Assembly (NCBI RefSeq): GCF_014083945.1 | Contig: NZ_CP046444.1 | Coordinates: 1,550,001 to 1,614,000 of the forward strand | Length of the DNA stretch: 64,000 bases | Reading direction: 5' to 3' | DNA from: Granulicella sp. 5B5 | GTDB lineage: Bacteria > Acidobacteriota > Terriglobia > Terriglobales > Acidobacteriaceae | Part shown: positions 20,892 through 30,299 of the stretch, piece by piece | Numbering within the stretch: position 1 is the stretch's first letter | How the letters are laid out: the number at the start of each line of letters is the position of its first letter | Notes under the pieces: model-generated | The model's input: only the letters and a program-made list of their open reading frames with translations | Databases searched by the model: none | What the model was told of the DNA's origin: nothing | Translations under genes and position numbers: made by a program

Positions 20892-21875
20892 ATGAAGAAG
20901 CACTTAACTGCCGTACTCGGGATGGCGATGCTCACAGGCATGACGACGTATCATCGCCGTGCGCTCGTCATCCCACTCTTCGGTGCGCAGGCTGTTACGG
21001 AGACAACATCGCAGCCGCAACAGATTGCCAAGGGCGTTTGGTTCTTTGTGGGAGACAAGAGCAAGGGATACAGCAACACCACGGTGATTGAGATGGAAGA
21101 CTATTTGATCGTGGTGGACGCCAACTATCCCGGCCGCGCAAAGGAACTGGTGCAGATCGTCAAGGGTCTGTCGCCAAAACCGGTGCGCTATGTCTTCGAT
21201 ACTCATGCGCATGGGGACCACTCGTATGGCAATGCTGTGTGGACGGCGTCGGGCGCGACGACCCTGGCGTTTCAGGGCGTCGCGCTCGATATGGACAAAT
21301 GGGAGCCCACTCGCTGGCGGCAGGCCATGCCCAAGCGGGCCGATCTGCGCGAGACAGGACAGAACGATGTGCAACGTCCGCAGAAATTGATCTACGGCCA
21401 TAAACTCGTTCTGAAAGACAAGATGCGCGACGTAGAGTTTTTGGCTTTCGGGTGGGGACACACCGAAGGTGACGGTTATGTGTGGCTGCCCAGGGAGCGA
21501 ATTCTTTGCACGGGCGATGGTGCAGTGAATGGTCCGTACAACAAGGTGATTGATGCAAACCTTACGAACTGGCCGAAGGCCCTGGACCGCGTTGCTCATC
21601 TTAGACCGCTGCATGTGTTGCCAGGGCATGGGAAGGCAGGCGATGCGGAGATCCTCACCGGACAGGCGCAGTTTTTTCGCGATCTTCGGCGGGCCGTCGC
21701 CGACGACATTGCCAAGGGGCAGAAACCGCCAGCCATGACAGTAGAACTGCCAGCCGCTGACCGGAACTGGGTTCCGATCAGCAGACCCGATCTATGGCAG
21801 CAAGACATCGCGACGATGTATCTCGAGCTGGTCTCACATAAGCCGGCCGGCTCGCTGCCGCATGAGTGGAAGTAG
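20892..21875 (+). CDS. MBL-fold metallohydrolase, exported
   Basis: 327 residues with a hydrophobic N-terminus consistent with export. Zinc-binding motif THAHGDH (His105, His107, Asp109, His110), then GWGHTEGD, CTGDGAV and a late histidine in HVLPGHGKAGD: the normal MBL ligand set, of the SoxH-like/quinoprotein-relay-like branch. It could be a beta-lactamase-like, sulfatase-related or lactonase activity; the sequence does not decide. GGAGA lies before the ATG, 10 bp after the TonB receptor stop, so it is the second gene of that unit and may process what the receptor brings in. Confidence 0.88.
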   Translation: MKKHLTAVLGMAMLTGMTTYHRRALVIPLFGAQAVTETTSQPQQIAKGVWFFVGDKSKGYSNTTVIEMEDYLIVVDANYPGRAKELVQIVKGLSPKPVRYVFDTHAHGDHSYGNAVWTASGATTLAFQGVALDMDKWEPTRWRQAMPKRADLRETGQNDVQRPQKLIYGHKLVLKDKMRDVEFLAFGWGHTEGDGYVWLPRERILCTGDGAVNGPYNKVIDANLTNWPKALDRVAHLRPLHVLPGHGKAGDAEILTGQAQFFRDLRRAVADDIAKGQKPPAMTVELPAADRNWVPISRPDLWQQDIATMYLELVSHKPAGSLPHEWK

Positions 21876-21937
21876 ATGCTGTGCCCGATAGATCGTTGAG
21901 ACTTCCCTGCCCGATAGCGCATGCATGCAACGTCACC

Positions 21938-24328
21938 TCACTTCGCACACGATGCGCAGGCATCCTGAATCTGTAGAAGCTCGGGCATGGCTTCCGTCTC
22001 TGAATCCACAACCGCGCGAACCAGGCCTTCGGAGTTTTTCGACTTGACTCTTTGGGTGATCTGCAACTCAAACGACAGATCCGTCTTGCCGTTGGGTTCG
22101 ACGGAGAACTCGAGATCTGGTGTCGCAGTCATGGAGCCTTTGGGCGGCGTAATGAGCAGATGGCCCTTCACCTGGTGAGCAGTACGATTCCGCACTACTA
22201 CTTGGATTTGCCTGCTGAAGGGCAGAGTGCTTTCGGAGGTAATCGGAGGTATCGTATCCATCTCTATGGGTGAGAACATCACTCGCCATCCCAGCTTGGG
22301 CTGACGGAAGTAGGTGAGCAGCCCCTTGGTGTGGAAGGGCGAAGCCGGATATGGATTCCCTCCATCCCACTTCGGACTGACGACAAGCTCGGTCGAGGTC
22401 CAGTACATTTTGCCGATGAAATGCGGCCTGTTCAGGAGAAGGTGGTTGTATTCATCGACGGTGAGGGCTTGAAAATACTCGCTGCCCTTGCCTGTTCCCT
22501 GCCGGCCAAGGACTGCACCTGCACCATACTCCGTGATGACCATTGGCTTGTTGCCAGCATAGGTTGCGAGCGCATCCAGCTCCGGGACGAGATCCGTCAG
22601 CTTATCGGTGTACCAGCCTGCGTAGATATTCACGGCCAGAAAGTCCATCTCGCCATAACAGATATCGTGGCGCAGCTGGGCCGAGACTTCGGTGAAGGGC
22701 CTGGTTGGATCGAGAGTCTTGCCGTACTGGATCGTGTCGTGCACGTACACTTCCGATCCAGATTGGTCGGTCCTATTTTCATTTCCGACGGACCACGCGA
22801 AGATGCTGGGGTGACTTCGATCCCGTACGATCATTCTGCGAAGCTGATCGCGGGCGAAGCTCATGGTCGCGGGGCTCGCCAGCTGCTCGCCAGACAGTCC
22901 TGTGACGTTGATCTCTTCAAGGACGAGCAAGCCATACTTGTCGGCGGCATCCAGTTCGGCCTTTGTGGTTGGATAGTGGGCCGGTCGGAAGATGCGGAAG
23001 CCCTTGTCATGAAACATCTTGATCTCGCGATCCGCGAGGCCATCCGGTTGCGAACGTCCAAGGCCTGGATAGTCGCCATGGCGATCAAAGCCCTGCAGAC
23101 CAAGCACGGGATGACCGTTCAGAAGAAGATCGCCGTCACGAATGGAAATATCGCGGAAGCCAGTCTTCTCGGACACCTTCATTTCGCCGGTCGAGGGGTG
23201 CGTGGTGATTGTAACCGTGTAGAGGTTTGGATGTTCGAGGTCCCATAGCATTACATTCTTCAGTTGAAGCTTGATGGGTTGAGCCACGCCGTCCGAAGCA
23301 GGGATGTGAATTGGTTCGGACCTGGACAGGACCGTGTGACCGTCGGGACCCTGAACGCGAATGTTCGCCATCAGGTCTTCAGGGTGACCGCTGGAGTTGA
23401 CGACAGATGGATAGATCGCGAGTGTGCCATCGGCGCTGCCCTGCGCGCGGAACTCGGTGATACCAACAGATGGCAACTGTTCGAGAGAGATGTTCTGAAG
23501 AAGGCCCGTATAGTTCCAGTAGTAATAGCGCAGCTTTTGGAAGACGCCCATTGCGGAAGGACGTGAGTCCACAATCACCGCGAGCGTGTTCACTCCCTGA
23601 TGGACATTGGGCGTAACGCGGAAGCTTCGTGGCAGATATCCACCGGCGGATGCTCCGACCTCAACTCCGTTGACGAAGTATCGACAAGACCAGAAGCACG
23701 ACTCGGACTTGATGTAGAGTTCACCTTCGCCTTTATGGGGAAGCGTGAATTCTCTGCGATAGGTTCCGAGAAGCCCGTTGGGGTGCATCCAGCGGTGGTC
23801 TACCGTGTCGATCGAGTTAGGGACCTCGACGTCACTCCAATGCGCATCGTTGTAGCCTGGTCCGATGACCTGGGGCGAGGCACCGTCCATGGAGCCCCGC
23901 GGGAGCTCTTCTGCTGCGGAAAAGTGCCAGCTTCCATCGAGATTGATGGAGTGCGGCGTGGCGCTTCCCAGCAGGTTCACGTGCATCATGGTGCGGATGG
24001 TGCCATCGGTCGTTGTGGCCACTGCGCTGAGTTCATGTGGGCCGGGAGAGAAATATTCCGTTCCCATGACCGTATGCCATATGGGCTTCGCCTTCGTGGC
24101 GATTGCATATTCATCGGTCAGCTCAGAAAGCTGCGTGTTGTCCAGATAGAAACGAACATTGGTGGTATCGGCAGGCGCCACGACTTCGAGGTCGACTGTG
24201 CCTTGTAGTTCCGGCTTCTCCGGGCGCACAAAGTGCAGATCGTTTGCCGACTGACCACGCAGTGGCACTTTGTAGAAACCCACTGCAAGGACCAACGTCA
24301 GGTACTTAAAAAAACGGACGGGGCGCAT
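21938..24328 (-). CDS. GH2 family beta-glycosidase, secreted
   Basis: 796 residues with a short signal peptide (FFKYLTLVLAVGF). Domain order is that of GH2: a jelly-roll sugar-binding domain (~125-285; GLLGTYRREFTLP), an Ig-like domain (~290-390) and a TIM barrel starting at TGFRDISIRDG. General acid/base is Glu517 in SVGNEN and nucleophile Glu600 in VITEYGA. GH2 covers beta-galactosidase, beta-glucuronidase and beta-mannosidase; an exact specificity cannot be read. It lies 41 bp downstream of the beta-helix gene and with it and the TonB receptor forms a glycan-degradation unit. Confidence 0.9.
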   Translation of the reverse strand: MRPVRFFKYLTLVLAVGFYKVPLRGQSANDLHFVRPEKPELQGTVDLEVVAPADTTNVRFYLDNTQLSELTDEYAIATKAKPIWHTVMGTEYFSPGPHELSAVATTTDGTIRTMMHVNLLGSATPHSINLDGSWHFSAAEELPRGSMDGASPQVIGPGYNDAHWSDVEVPNSIDTVDHRWMHPNGLLGTYRREFTLPHKGEGELYIKSESCFWSCRYFVNGVEVGASAGGYLPRSFRVTPNVHQGVNTLAVIVDSRPSAMGVFQKLRYYYWNYTGLLQNISLEQLPSVGITEFRAQGSADGTLAIYPSVVNSSGHPEDLMANIRVQGPDGHTVLSRSEPIHIPASDGVAQPIKLQLKNVMLWDLEHPNLYTVTITTHPSTGEMKVSEKTGFRDISIRDGDLLLNGHPVLGLQGFDRHGDYPGLGRSQPDGLADREIKMFHDKGFRIFRPAHYPTTKAELDAADKYGLLVLEEINVTGLSGEQLASPATMSFARDQLRRMIVRDRSHPSIFAWSVGNENRTDQSGSEVYVHDTIQYGKTLDPTRPFTEVSAQLRHDICYGEMDFLAVNIYAGWYTDKLTDLVPELDALATYAGNKPMVITEYGAGAVLGRQGTGKGSEYFQALTVDEYNHLLLNRPHFIGKMYWTSTELVVSPKWDGGNPYPASPFHTKGLLTYFRQPKLGWRVMFSPIEMDTIPPITSESTLPFSRQIQVVVRNRTAHQVKGHLLITPPKGSMTATPDLEFSVEPNGKTDLSFELQITQRVKSKNSEGLVRAVVDSETEAMPELLQIQDACASCAK

Positions 24329-24369
24329 CTATGCTCCTCTATGTTTCGATCATCTATCCTGGACAGCCA

Positions 24370-26250
24370 TCAGCGAGTGCAGCCGGTCTTCGGCTCCTCT
24401 CTTCCATTTACACCGGAAGCGGCAATAATCGCCTTTGCTTCAGGCGGCAGCTCCTTCAAAACCAGATGGTTGTCCTTGAATGTTTTTGTAGGGCCTGGGT
24501 TGTGAAGAGCGGTGTGAGAATCATCGGACCAATTGTCGTGGATGTTGAGGTCTCCACTCCAGGACGACCACGCGGACACCCATTGACCTTCCCGCATCTT
24601 CGGAGCGAGGTTCCAGACTACGTTGCCGCACACGTCGTACTTTCGGCTGCGTTCATCGAGGTAGATGCCGTTTCCGTTGTCGTGCCCCTGGTAATCGATG
24701 TAGTTCTCAGTGACCGATGAGCCCGGTGACTGCGCCTGGGTATAGATGGCCCCGCCATCGTGCAGGACGGTCATGAAATCCGAGATGTTATTTCTGCGAA
24801 CTCGTACGTCTCGCTGGACATCGCCCTCGCCTTCATAGTTCCATCCCCAACCAACGGAGATTCCGGTGTAGGGGACGTGCGAGATGGAGTTGCTTTCGAT
24901 AAGGAGGCCGTTGTTGAAACCGCCCATGATCGCCACGTTATCCCGGTAATCGATCGCGATGGAAGAGATCGTATTTCGAATCACTTTATTTCCGCTGGCT
25001 CGATCCGCAGGATTTGCGGGAGCAGCGACGGTGTCGCCCACAAAGATTGCGCCGCCCGCAAGATCGTGGAAGGCGGAGTGAGCGATGGTTGAGTTATGCG
25101 TGCCGCGGTCGAAGGCAATCGCCGCTGCTCCAAGGTCTTCGAACCTGTCTGATACAAACGACAAATTGCGGCTTTCGAAGGTCTCGACGGCTGCGGGGAT
25201 CCGCACCATGCCTTCTCCGTTGTCCGGCAAGGTCTGGCGGTCGCCTGTAACCAGATAGCCTGCCTGCAATGGAACGTAGCCTTCAGTATCGCTATAGGAC
25301 CAGGCGGAGTGAGCGAAGGTCAGGTTCTCGAACTGGATGTCATGAACGGGCGAGCCGGGCGTGCCGTGGAGCGTTAGAAGGTGCTCCGTTATCGGCAATT
25401 CAACGTCTGCCTGATTCAGGTTCTCAGCGGGCCGCGGCACGTAGTAAAGCATGTTTGCCTGGCGGTCGAGATAAAACTGGCCGGGCTTGCCTAGAAACTC
25501 ATATGCGTTTTCGAACCACTCAACTCCTTTGAAGGGTTTGCCCTTTGGACTTGCATTGGACCAACCTTCCTTCACGGAGTCGGCAACCGTGTTGTGCCAG
25601 CAGGGCTCAGTCATTACGATGTTCTCGCCACGGATGGCTTGAACACGACAACGAAAATCGCGCCAGCGCACGCCGAAAGCGGCGACCACCTGTTCGGGAT
25701 GGGCGAGTTGTCTAAGCAGGAGGCCGCCCCCTGTAAGGCCGTTCTCGTTGTATCGACATTGGCCTGGGCTGATGCATCCCGAATGCCGGGCAGGTATGGC
25801 GCGAACTCCATTCACATAAATCTGCAGTGCCGTGCTGTCCTTCGGGACTGGCGCGCGCCATATATTCTTCTTCGCGTCAGTAAGTGTCCACCCGTGGATG
25901 GGGATCGCGCCGTCGAGGATGGAAGTGCCATCGGGAGAGCCCTCCCATAGAACGACATGGCCGTTGCTGCCTGAATCCGCGGACCCCAGTGCCAAGGGAT
26001 GGCTCAATCGGTAGCGGCCTGGAGCGAGCCTGATGATGAGGTCTTGGGTGAGGCTTTGCTTGATGCTGCGTACTTTGTCGCGCGCGTCCTCTATTGAACA
26101 CGGGTGCTTTCGATCACACCGCTTCCCCGCCCCGTTCGGGCTGACGAAGAGTTGACCCAGCGCTGTTCTCGCATGAGCTTGCGCGGCAAGCGTCAGGGTT
26201 GCCACCAGAACCCACGCCAGCTGCTTAGTTCCCCGTATGAAGATGCGCAT
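24370..26250 (-). CDS. Secreted right-handed beta-helix protein, probable glycan-active enzyme
   Basis: 626 residues from ATG 26250, preferred because it starts on the signal peptide (MRIFIRGTKQLAWVLVATL). The earlier in-frame ATG 26289 lies inside a terminator stem. Mature residues begin QLFVSPNGAGKRCDRKHPC, the entry strand seen in pectate-lyase-like parallel beta-helix proteins, followed by many short coils with Asn/Gly turns (IRNTISSIAIDYRDN, IESNSISHVPYTGISVGWG). The architecture resembles GH141-type fucosidase/xylanase or polysaccharide lyase relatives; which one is unknown. It sits between the TonB receptor and the GH2 gene. Confidence 0.8.
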   Translation of the reverse strand: MRIFIRGTKQLAWVLVATLTLAAQAHARTALGQLFVSPNGAGKRCDRKHPCSIEDARDKVRSIKQSLTQDLIIRLAPGRYRLSHPLALGSADSGSNGHVVLWEGSPDGTSILDGAIPIHGWTLTDAKKNIWRAPVPKDSTALQIYVNGVRAIPARHSGCISPGQCRYNENGLTGGGLLLRQLAHPEQVVAAFGVRWRDFRCRVQAIRGENIVMTEPCWHNTVADSVKEGWSNASPKGKPFKGVEWFENAYEFLGKPGQFYLDRQANMLYYVPRPAENLNQADVELPITEHLLTLHGTPGSPVHDIQFENLTFAHSAWSYSDTEGYVPLQAGYLVTGDRQTLPDNGEGMVRIPAAVETFESRNLSFVSDRFEDLGAAAIAFDRGTHNSTIAHSAFHDLAGGAIFVGDTVAAPANPADRASGNKVIRNTISSIAIDYRDNVAIMGGFNNGLLIESNSISHVPYTGISVGWGWNYEGEGDVQRDVRVRRNNISDFMTVLHDGGAIYTQAQSPGSSVTENYIDYQGHDNGNGIYLDERSRKYDVCGNVVWNLAPKMREGQWVSAWSSWSGDLNIHDNWSDDSHTALHNPGPTKTFKDNHLVLKELPPEAKAIIAASGVNGREEPKTGCTR

Positions 26251-26285
26251 GAATGGCCCCCGCTTTGAAAGCTGCTTCCAGGTAA

Positions 26286-26320
26286 GCACGAAGGGAGGCC
26301 GTTTGGCCTCCCTTCATGCT
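26286..26320 (-). terminator. Hairpin after the TonB receptor gene
   Basis: Perfect 11-bp stem gaagggaggcc / ggcctcccttc with a four-base loop, extended by agca/tgct after one mismatch. It lies directly downstream of the receptor stop on the minus strand and would attenuate transcription into the two enzyme genes. Confidence 0.8.
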
Positions 26321-26325
26321 GCGTG

Positions 26326-29300
26326 CTACCAGATGATTCTTCCAGTCAACTGAAACTGGCGCGGCGTGTTATAGGACGTTCTAAGGCTGATGAGACCCGT
26401 CGATGAACTTGGGTTTGTCAAGCCTTGTTCATTAAGGACGTTGAAGAAGTCAGCGTTGAACCGCAGAACGACTCCGCGTTTGAGGGCGAGCTCCTTGAAG
26501 GCCGACGCATCCATTGTCCAGTTGAAGGGGCCCTGGATGCTCAATTTCTGGGTCGGGCTGTAGCCGGGTGAGTAGGTTGTACGAACCGAAGTTCCGTTAC
26601 TGAGAGGAACAACGATGCTGTTGGTGTCGTAGTAAGCGTAGTTCGGATCGGCCTTCGAGCCGCCATCTGCCGGAGTTCTGATCAGAGGACCGTTGTAGGC
26701 GCTATAGGTGCCGGGGACATTGGTATAGCCGTTCGCGACGTTGATCTTGTTCGCGTCAAGATACCCATTGAACCAGAGATAGTCATTGAAGCAGGTGCCA
26801 GAGGTGCAATCCTGCACCTTCCGCTTCTTGTAAAGGTTCAACGTAGTTGGCTGGTAGTAGCTGGTGCTTGGCTGGAAGCGCTGACTGAGGACATGGCCTG
26901 TGCTGCCCAACTTCCAACCACCGACCAACGCGTTGACGAGGCCGTGCGCCCCGCCCAGGTAGTGCTTTCCACTACCGAAGGGCAGATCGACAAGCCAGTT
27001 CCAACGAATCTCATGCTGCGGAATGGTGAGATCGCGCATGTAGTTCACATAGCGGTTCTGTGCGTCCAGATCGGTCGGCACAGTTCCCTTAAGGAAGTAG
27101 CTGGTTGGCTCAACGAAGGAATCTCGCCACCCGTTCCCGCCGTTTCTGAAGTCGTTCGAGAGCGTGTAGAAGATCTGATATCCATATCCGTTTTTGTGCA
27201 GACGCTGATACTGAAGCTGGAATGATTCGTTGTTTGAATATCCCGTCTTACGCTGGTTCTCGATATATCCGTAAGGGAGCGTAGAGAATGGGCGGGTAAG
27301 TACGCCGGCATTTGGACCTGTTGGAAGAGGCAGGCCGGTGTTCGCATACCACGTATAGCTGGAGGGCGCGTCGTTGTACTCCCAGTACTGCTCGAGGTTC
27401 TGACCATGCGTGCCGAGATACGTAGCCCGCACCACCGAGTTCAACGGCAGGCTGTGTTCGATTGTGACGTTCCACTGATGGACAAAAGTGTCAGGGTAGT
27501 TCTTGTCGAGCCCCGAGACACCAAATGATCCGGCGGTGACGCTGTTCGGCGAGTTCAAATTGATGACATTGGAGCTGTTCTGGCCTGCAATCACCGTTTG
27601 AGCCGAGCGCAGCATGTAGTTGGGGTTCCCATCAGGAGCCTGTGCTGCAGCCGTATAGCTCTGCTGGAACGTTGCCTGGTATGGAGGATTCAGTCGCGTC
27701 TCTGCATAAAAGTTACGTGTGGGCGGCCCGTACGAGTAGATGCCGTATCCTCCACGCACAACCGTCTCCTGCTTGCCGGAGAAAAGTTGATAGGCGAAGC
27801 CGACACGCGGGTCGAAGTCGTGGAAGTTGCCGTTCACCATGCTCGGGGGCAGTCCAGCGTCAGAGGAGGATTCGAATTTGGCGCCAAGTCCTGTGTAATT
27901 TGCGATGATGGCCGGTGAGGTCCTGCCCTGCGCGTAGAGAGTGGAGAGTGAAGGACCGGTGATGATCGCATTGTTCGTGAAGTCGTAGCCTCCGAAGAGG
28001 TTTTGAGCTTCGTGCAGGGAAGGATGCATCTCCAGACGAAGACCGAGATTCAAGGTCAATTTCGGCGTCGCCTTCCAATCGTCCTGGAAGTAGAAGGCCA
28101 CCTCCTGCTGACGGAAGTGATACCACGAGGGAAGGTCCGTTACCTGGTAGTACTGCGCATCACCGAGGAAGAAAGAGGGGTTCGCATAGCCTGTGTTGCC
28201 AACCGCGGTGTAACCGCCAGTAGAGATGGTCGTGGGATCAAGCAGCCCCGTACCGAGAGAGCTGAAGTTGACCTGCGAAGGAGTGGGGTTCCGGTCCGGC
28301 AGAATCCAAACACGCTCGTGACGGTAGCGGCCGCCAAACTGGAAGATGTGATTGCCCTTGACGAAGGTAAGGTTTTCATCGAGCACCGCAGTGTTCTGCG
28401 AGTTCTCGCGAGAGTTGTCATTGCGGCCAAGGCCGTAAGGCATGAAGCCGATGCCGTAGATGTTTGGAAAGCCGAGCGCACCGGTTGTGGGAAGGCCAAA
28501 CTTGGTGGAATAATCAACATTCGGGTTGGGGCCGGTAGAGATGACGTCGCTCTCGTAGGCATCCGACAGCAACGTCTCCATAAAGAAGCGCTGCGAAAAG
28601 ATGTGATTCCAGGAGATCGACCCGGTTTCGGTCTTGATCTTGGTAAAGGTCACGTTGGCTGACAGGTCCGTTGCGGGCGGCCCATAGTTGCTGGAGCCCA
28701 ACGCATCGGTTGTGCCGCGTCCGTGGGTATAACGGAAGAAGGCATTGTCCTGCGCGCTGAAGCGTTGATCCACGCGCGCCGTGAGTGAGCGCTCGCTATC
28801 GTTGTTCGGGGTGCCCGCAACCCAGTTGGAGGCCACGAGAGGATTGACGTTGGGAAGCGTCGCGTGCGGCAGGATCTGGTAGACAGACTGGGCGAGCGGT
28901 GAGATCCGGCTCATCGGAATGGTGTTATTGGCAAAGGGCGTGCGGCAGGCTGGGCTGGCCATGTTGTTGGCCGTGCCGGCGCAGCTGGCGGACGCAACCG
29001 TCGTGTCAGGGTCATAGATCGTATAGAGTTGACCGTTCGCGGTCGTAAGGCCACTGAAGTCGCCACCGCGTTCCGCGTCTGTTGGCACGTTGGAGAGGAA
29101 ACTCTTCTGCTGGCGAAGCTCGACCCCGGCAAAGGCCACGAAGAAGAACGACTTGTCCACACCGTTATAAAGCCTTGGGATGCGGATCGGGCCGCCCAGA
29201 GAGGCGCCGAACTCATTGCGGATTAACTCCGGAGCCTTCACGAAGGTATCCTGCCGCGCTTTGGCAATTCCGAAGGAGTTATTCCGTGCAGTCTCATACA

Positions 29301-30033
29301 GCGAGCCGTGGAAGTGGTTCGTGCCCGCCTTCGTGGTGATGATGCCGGTTGCAGGCCGATTGAACTTGGCGGATGAGTTACCGGACTCAACCTTGATCTC
29401 GCCGATGGAGTCTGGATCAGGCAGCTTGTCGGCGCTTCCGCCGTAGTCCTCGTTTGCGAGTACCGCACCATCCTGCACGAACTCGAAGGCGCTTACGGCG
29501 GCTCCGTTGGCACTGATGCCGGTGCTGGCAGAGACGAGGCCTGGCGTAGTCAGAATCGCCAGGTTCGAGATGGAACGTCCGTTTTCCGGCAATTCTTCGA
29601 TACGGGTCTTGTCGAGGGTACTGCCCACGGTCTGGTTTTCGGTGTTGACCAGCGGCGTTACGTCCCCGCCCACGGTGATCTGTTGCGTGTCAGAGCCGAG
29701 AGCCAGCCTGGGATCAACCTCTGCGGTCTGGTTCACCCGGAGTGTCATATGTCCCTGCCACTTTGCAAAACCGGGAGCGTCCACTTCGATGACATACTCC
29801 CCGATTGGTAGCGACGGCACGACAAACAGGCCATGCATGTCCGTGCTAACGATGCTGTTCGTGCCTCGTTCAACACTGCGGATATCGACCGGCGCATGCT
29901 GCACAACAGCGCCGGAGGGGTCACGCACGATGCCCTGAACACGTCCGTCACCAGACTGCGCGTACAGGGGAGAAAACGCAGAGGCAGCCAAACAAAAGAA
30001 AATGCTGCGCAGGAAACGACTAGAAGTGAACAT
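26326..30033 (-). CDS. TonB-dependent receptor with carboxypeptidase-regulatory-like domain
   Basis: 1235 residues. Signal peptide (SIFFCLAASAFSPLYAQ), regulatory-like domain (RVQGIVRDPSGAVVQHAPV), plug with RIEELPENGRSI, FEFVQDGAVLANEDYG and AKFNRPATGIITTKAGTNHF, then a barrel ending FQLTGRIIW. An outer-membrane receptor; no SusD partner is nearby. The two enzyme genes downstream and the clan GH-D-like hydrolase divergent at 30300 make an oligosaccharide the most likely ligand, by inference. The plug has EFVQDGA in place of the LLDGLDNN type seen in the receptor at 3456, so the two are different subtypes. Confidence 0.9.
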   Translation of the reverse strand: MFTSSRFLRSIFFCLAASAFSPLYAQSGDGRVQGIVRDPSGAVVQHAPVDIRSVERGTNSIVSTDMHGLFVVPSLPIGEYVIEVDAPGFAKWQGHMTLRVNQTAEVDPRLALGSDTQQITVGGDVTPLVNTENQTVGSTLDKTRIEELPENGRSISNLAILTTPGLVSASTGISANGAAVSAFEFVQDGAVLANEDYGGSADKLPDPDSIGEIKVESGNSSAKFNRPATGIITTKAGTNHFHGSLYETARNNSFGIAKARQDTFVKAPELIRNEFGASLGGPIRIPRLYNGVDKSFFFVAFAGVELRQQKSFLSNVPTDAERGGDFSGLTTANGQLYTIYDPDTTVASASCAGTANNMASPACRTPFANNTIPMSRISPLAQSVYQILPHATLPNVNPLVASNWVAGTPNNDSERSLTARVDQRFSAQDNAFFRYTHGRGTTDALGSSNYGPPATDLSANVTFTKIKTETGSISWNHIFSQRFFMETLLSDAYESDVISTGPNPNVDYSTKFGLPTTGALGFPNIYGIGFMPYGLGRNDNSRENSQNTAVLDENLTFVKGNHIFQFGGRYRHERVWILPDRNPTPSQVNFSSLGTGLLDPTTISTGGYTAVGNTGYANPSFFLGDAQYYQVTDLPSWYHFRQQEVAFYFQDDWKATPKLTLNLGLRLEMHPSLHEAQNLFGGYDFTNNAIITGPSLSTLYAQGRTSPAIIANYTGLGAKFESSSDAGLPPSMVNGNFHDFDPRVGFAYQLFSGKQETVVRGGYGIYSYGPPTRNFYAETRLNPPYQATFQQSYTAAAQAPDGNPNYMLRSAQTVIAGQNSSNVINLNSPNSVTAGSFGVSGLDKNYPDTFVHQWNVTIEHSLPLNSVVRATYLGTHGQNLEQYWEYNDAPSSYTWYANTGLPLPTGPNAGVLTRPFSTLPYGYIENQRKTGYSNNESFQLQYQRLHKNGYGYQIFYTLSNDFRNGGNGWRDSFVEPTSYFLKGTVPTDLDAQNRYVNYMRDLTIPQHEIRWNWLVDLPFGSGKHYLGGAHGLVNALVGGWKLGSTGHVLSQRFQPSTSYYQPTTLNLYKKRKVQDCTSGTCFNDYLWFNGYLDANKINVANGYTNVPGTYSAYNGPLIRTPADGGSKADPNYAYYDTNSIVVPLSNGTSVRTTYSPGYSPTQKLSIQGPFNWTMDASAFKELALKRGVVLRFNADFFNVLNEQGLTNPSSSTGLISLRTSYNTPRQFQLTGRIIW

Positions 30034-30141
30034 CCGCGACCTACTTTCCTAAAAGGGTGTGGCAACACAGAACAAAGCAAACTACGGTGAAGACTGAATG
30101 TGTTACAAAAGCATAACAAACGAAATAAAAGTGTCAAGTTT

Positions 30142-30157
30142 AATCTTCGAGACGATT
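30142..30157. promoter_or_regulatory. Candidate operator in divergent glycan-locus promoter region
   Basis: Imperfect palindrome aatcttcgagacgatt inside the AT-rich 266-bp region between the TonB receptor start (30033, minus) and the GH-D-like hydrolase (30300, plus). Position and symmetry suit a LacI-type site, but no regulator gene is adjacent. Confidence 0.25.
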
Positions 30158-30299
30158 CAAAACGAAGTATCGTGTCCTTAGCTGCTGAGCGCTATCGAGT
30201 AGCGGTTTTGCCTGAAAAAGTGCCGCTCCCTATTACCTGAGCGACGCTCAACGGCTAGCCTACTTACCATCGCTGTCACCTCTTGAAAGGTTCAATAGG

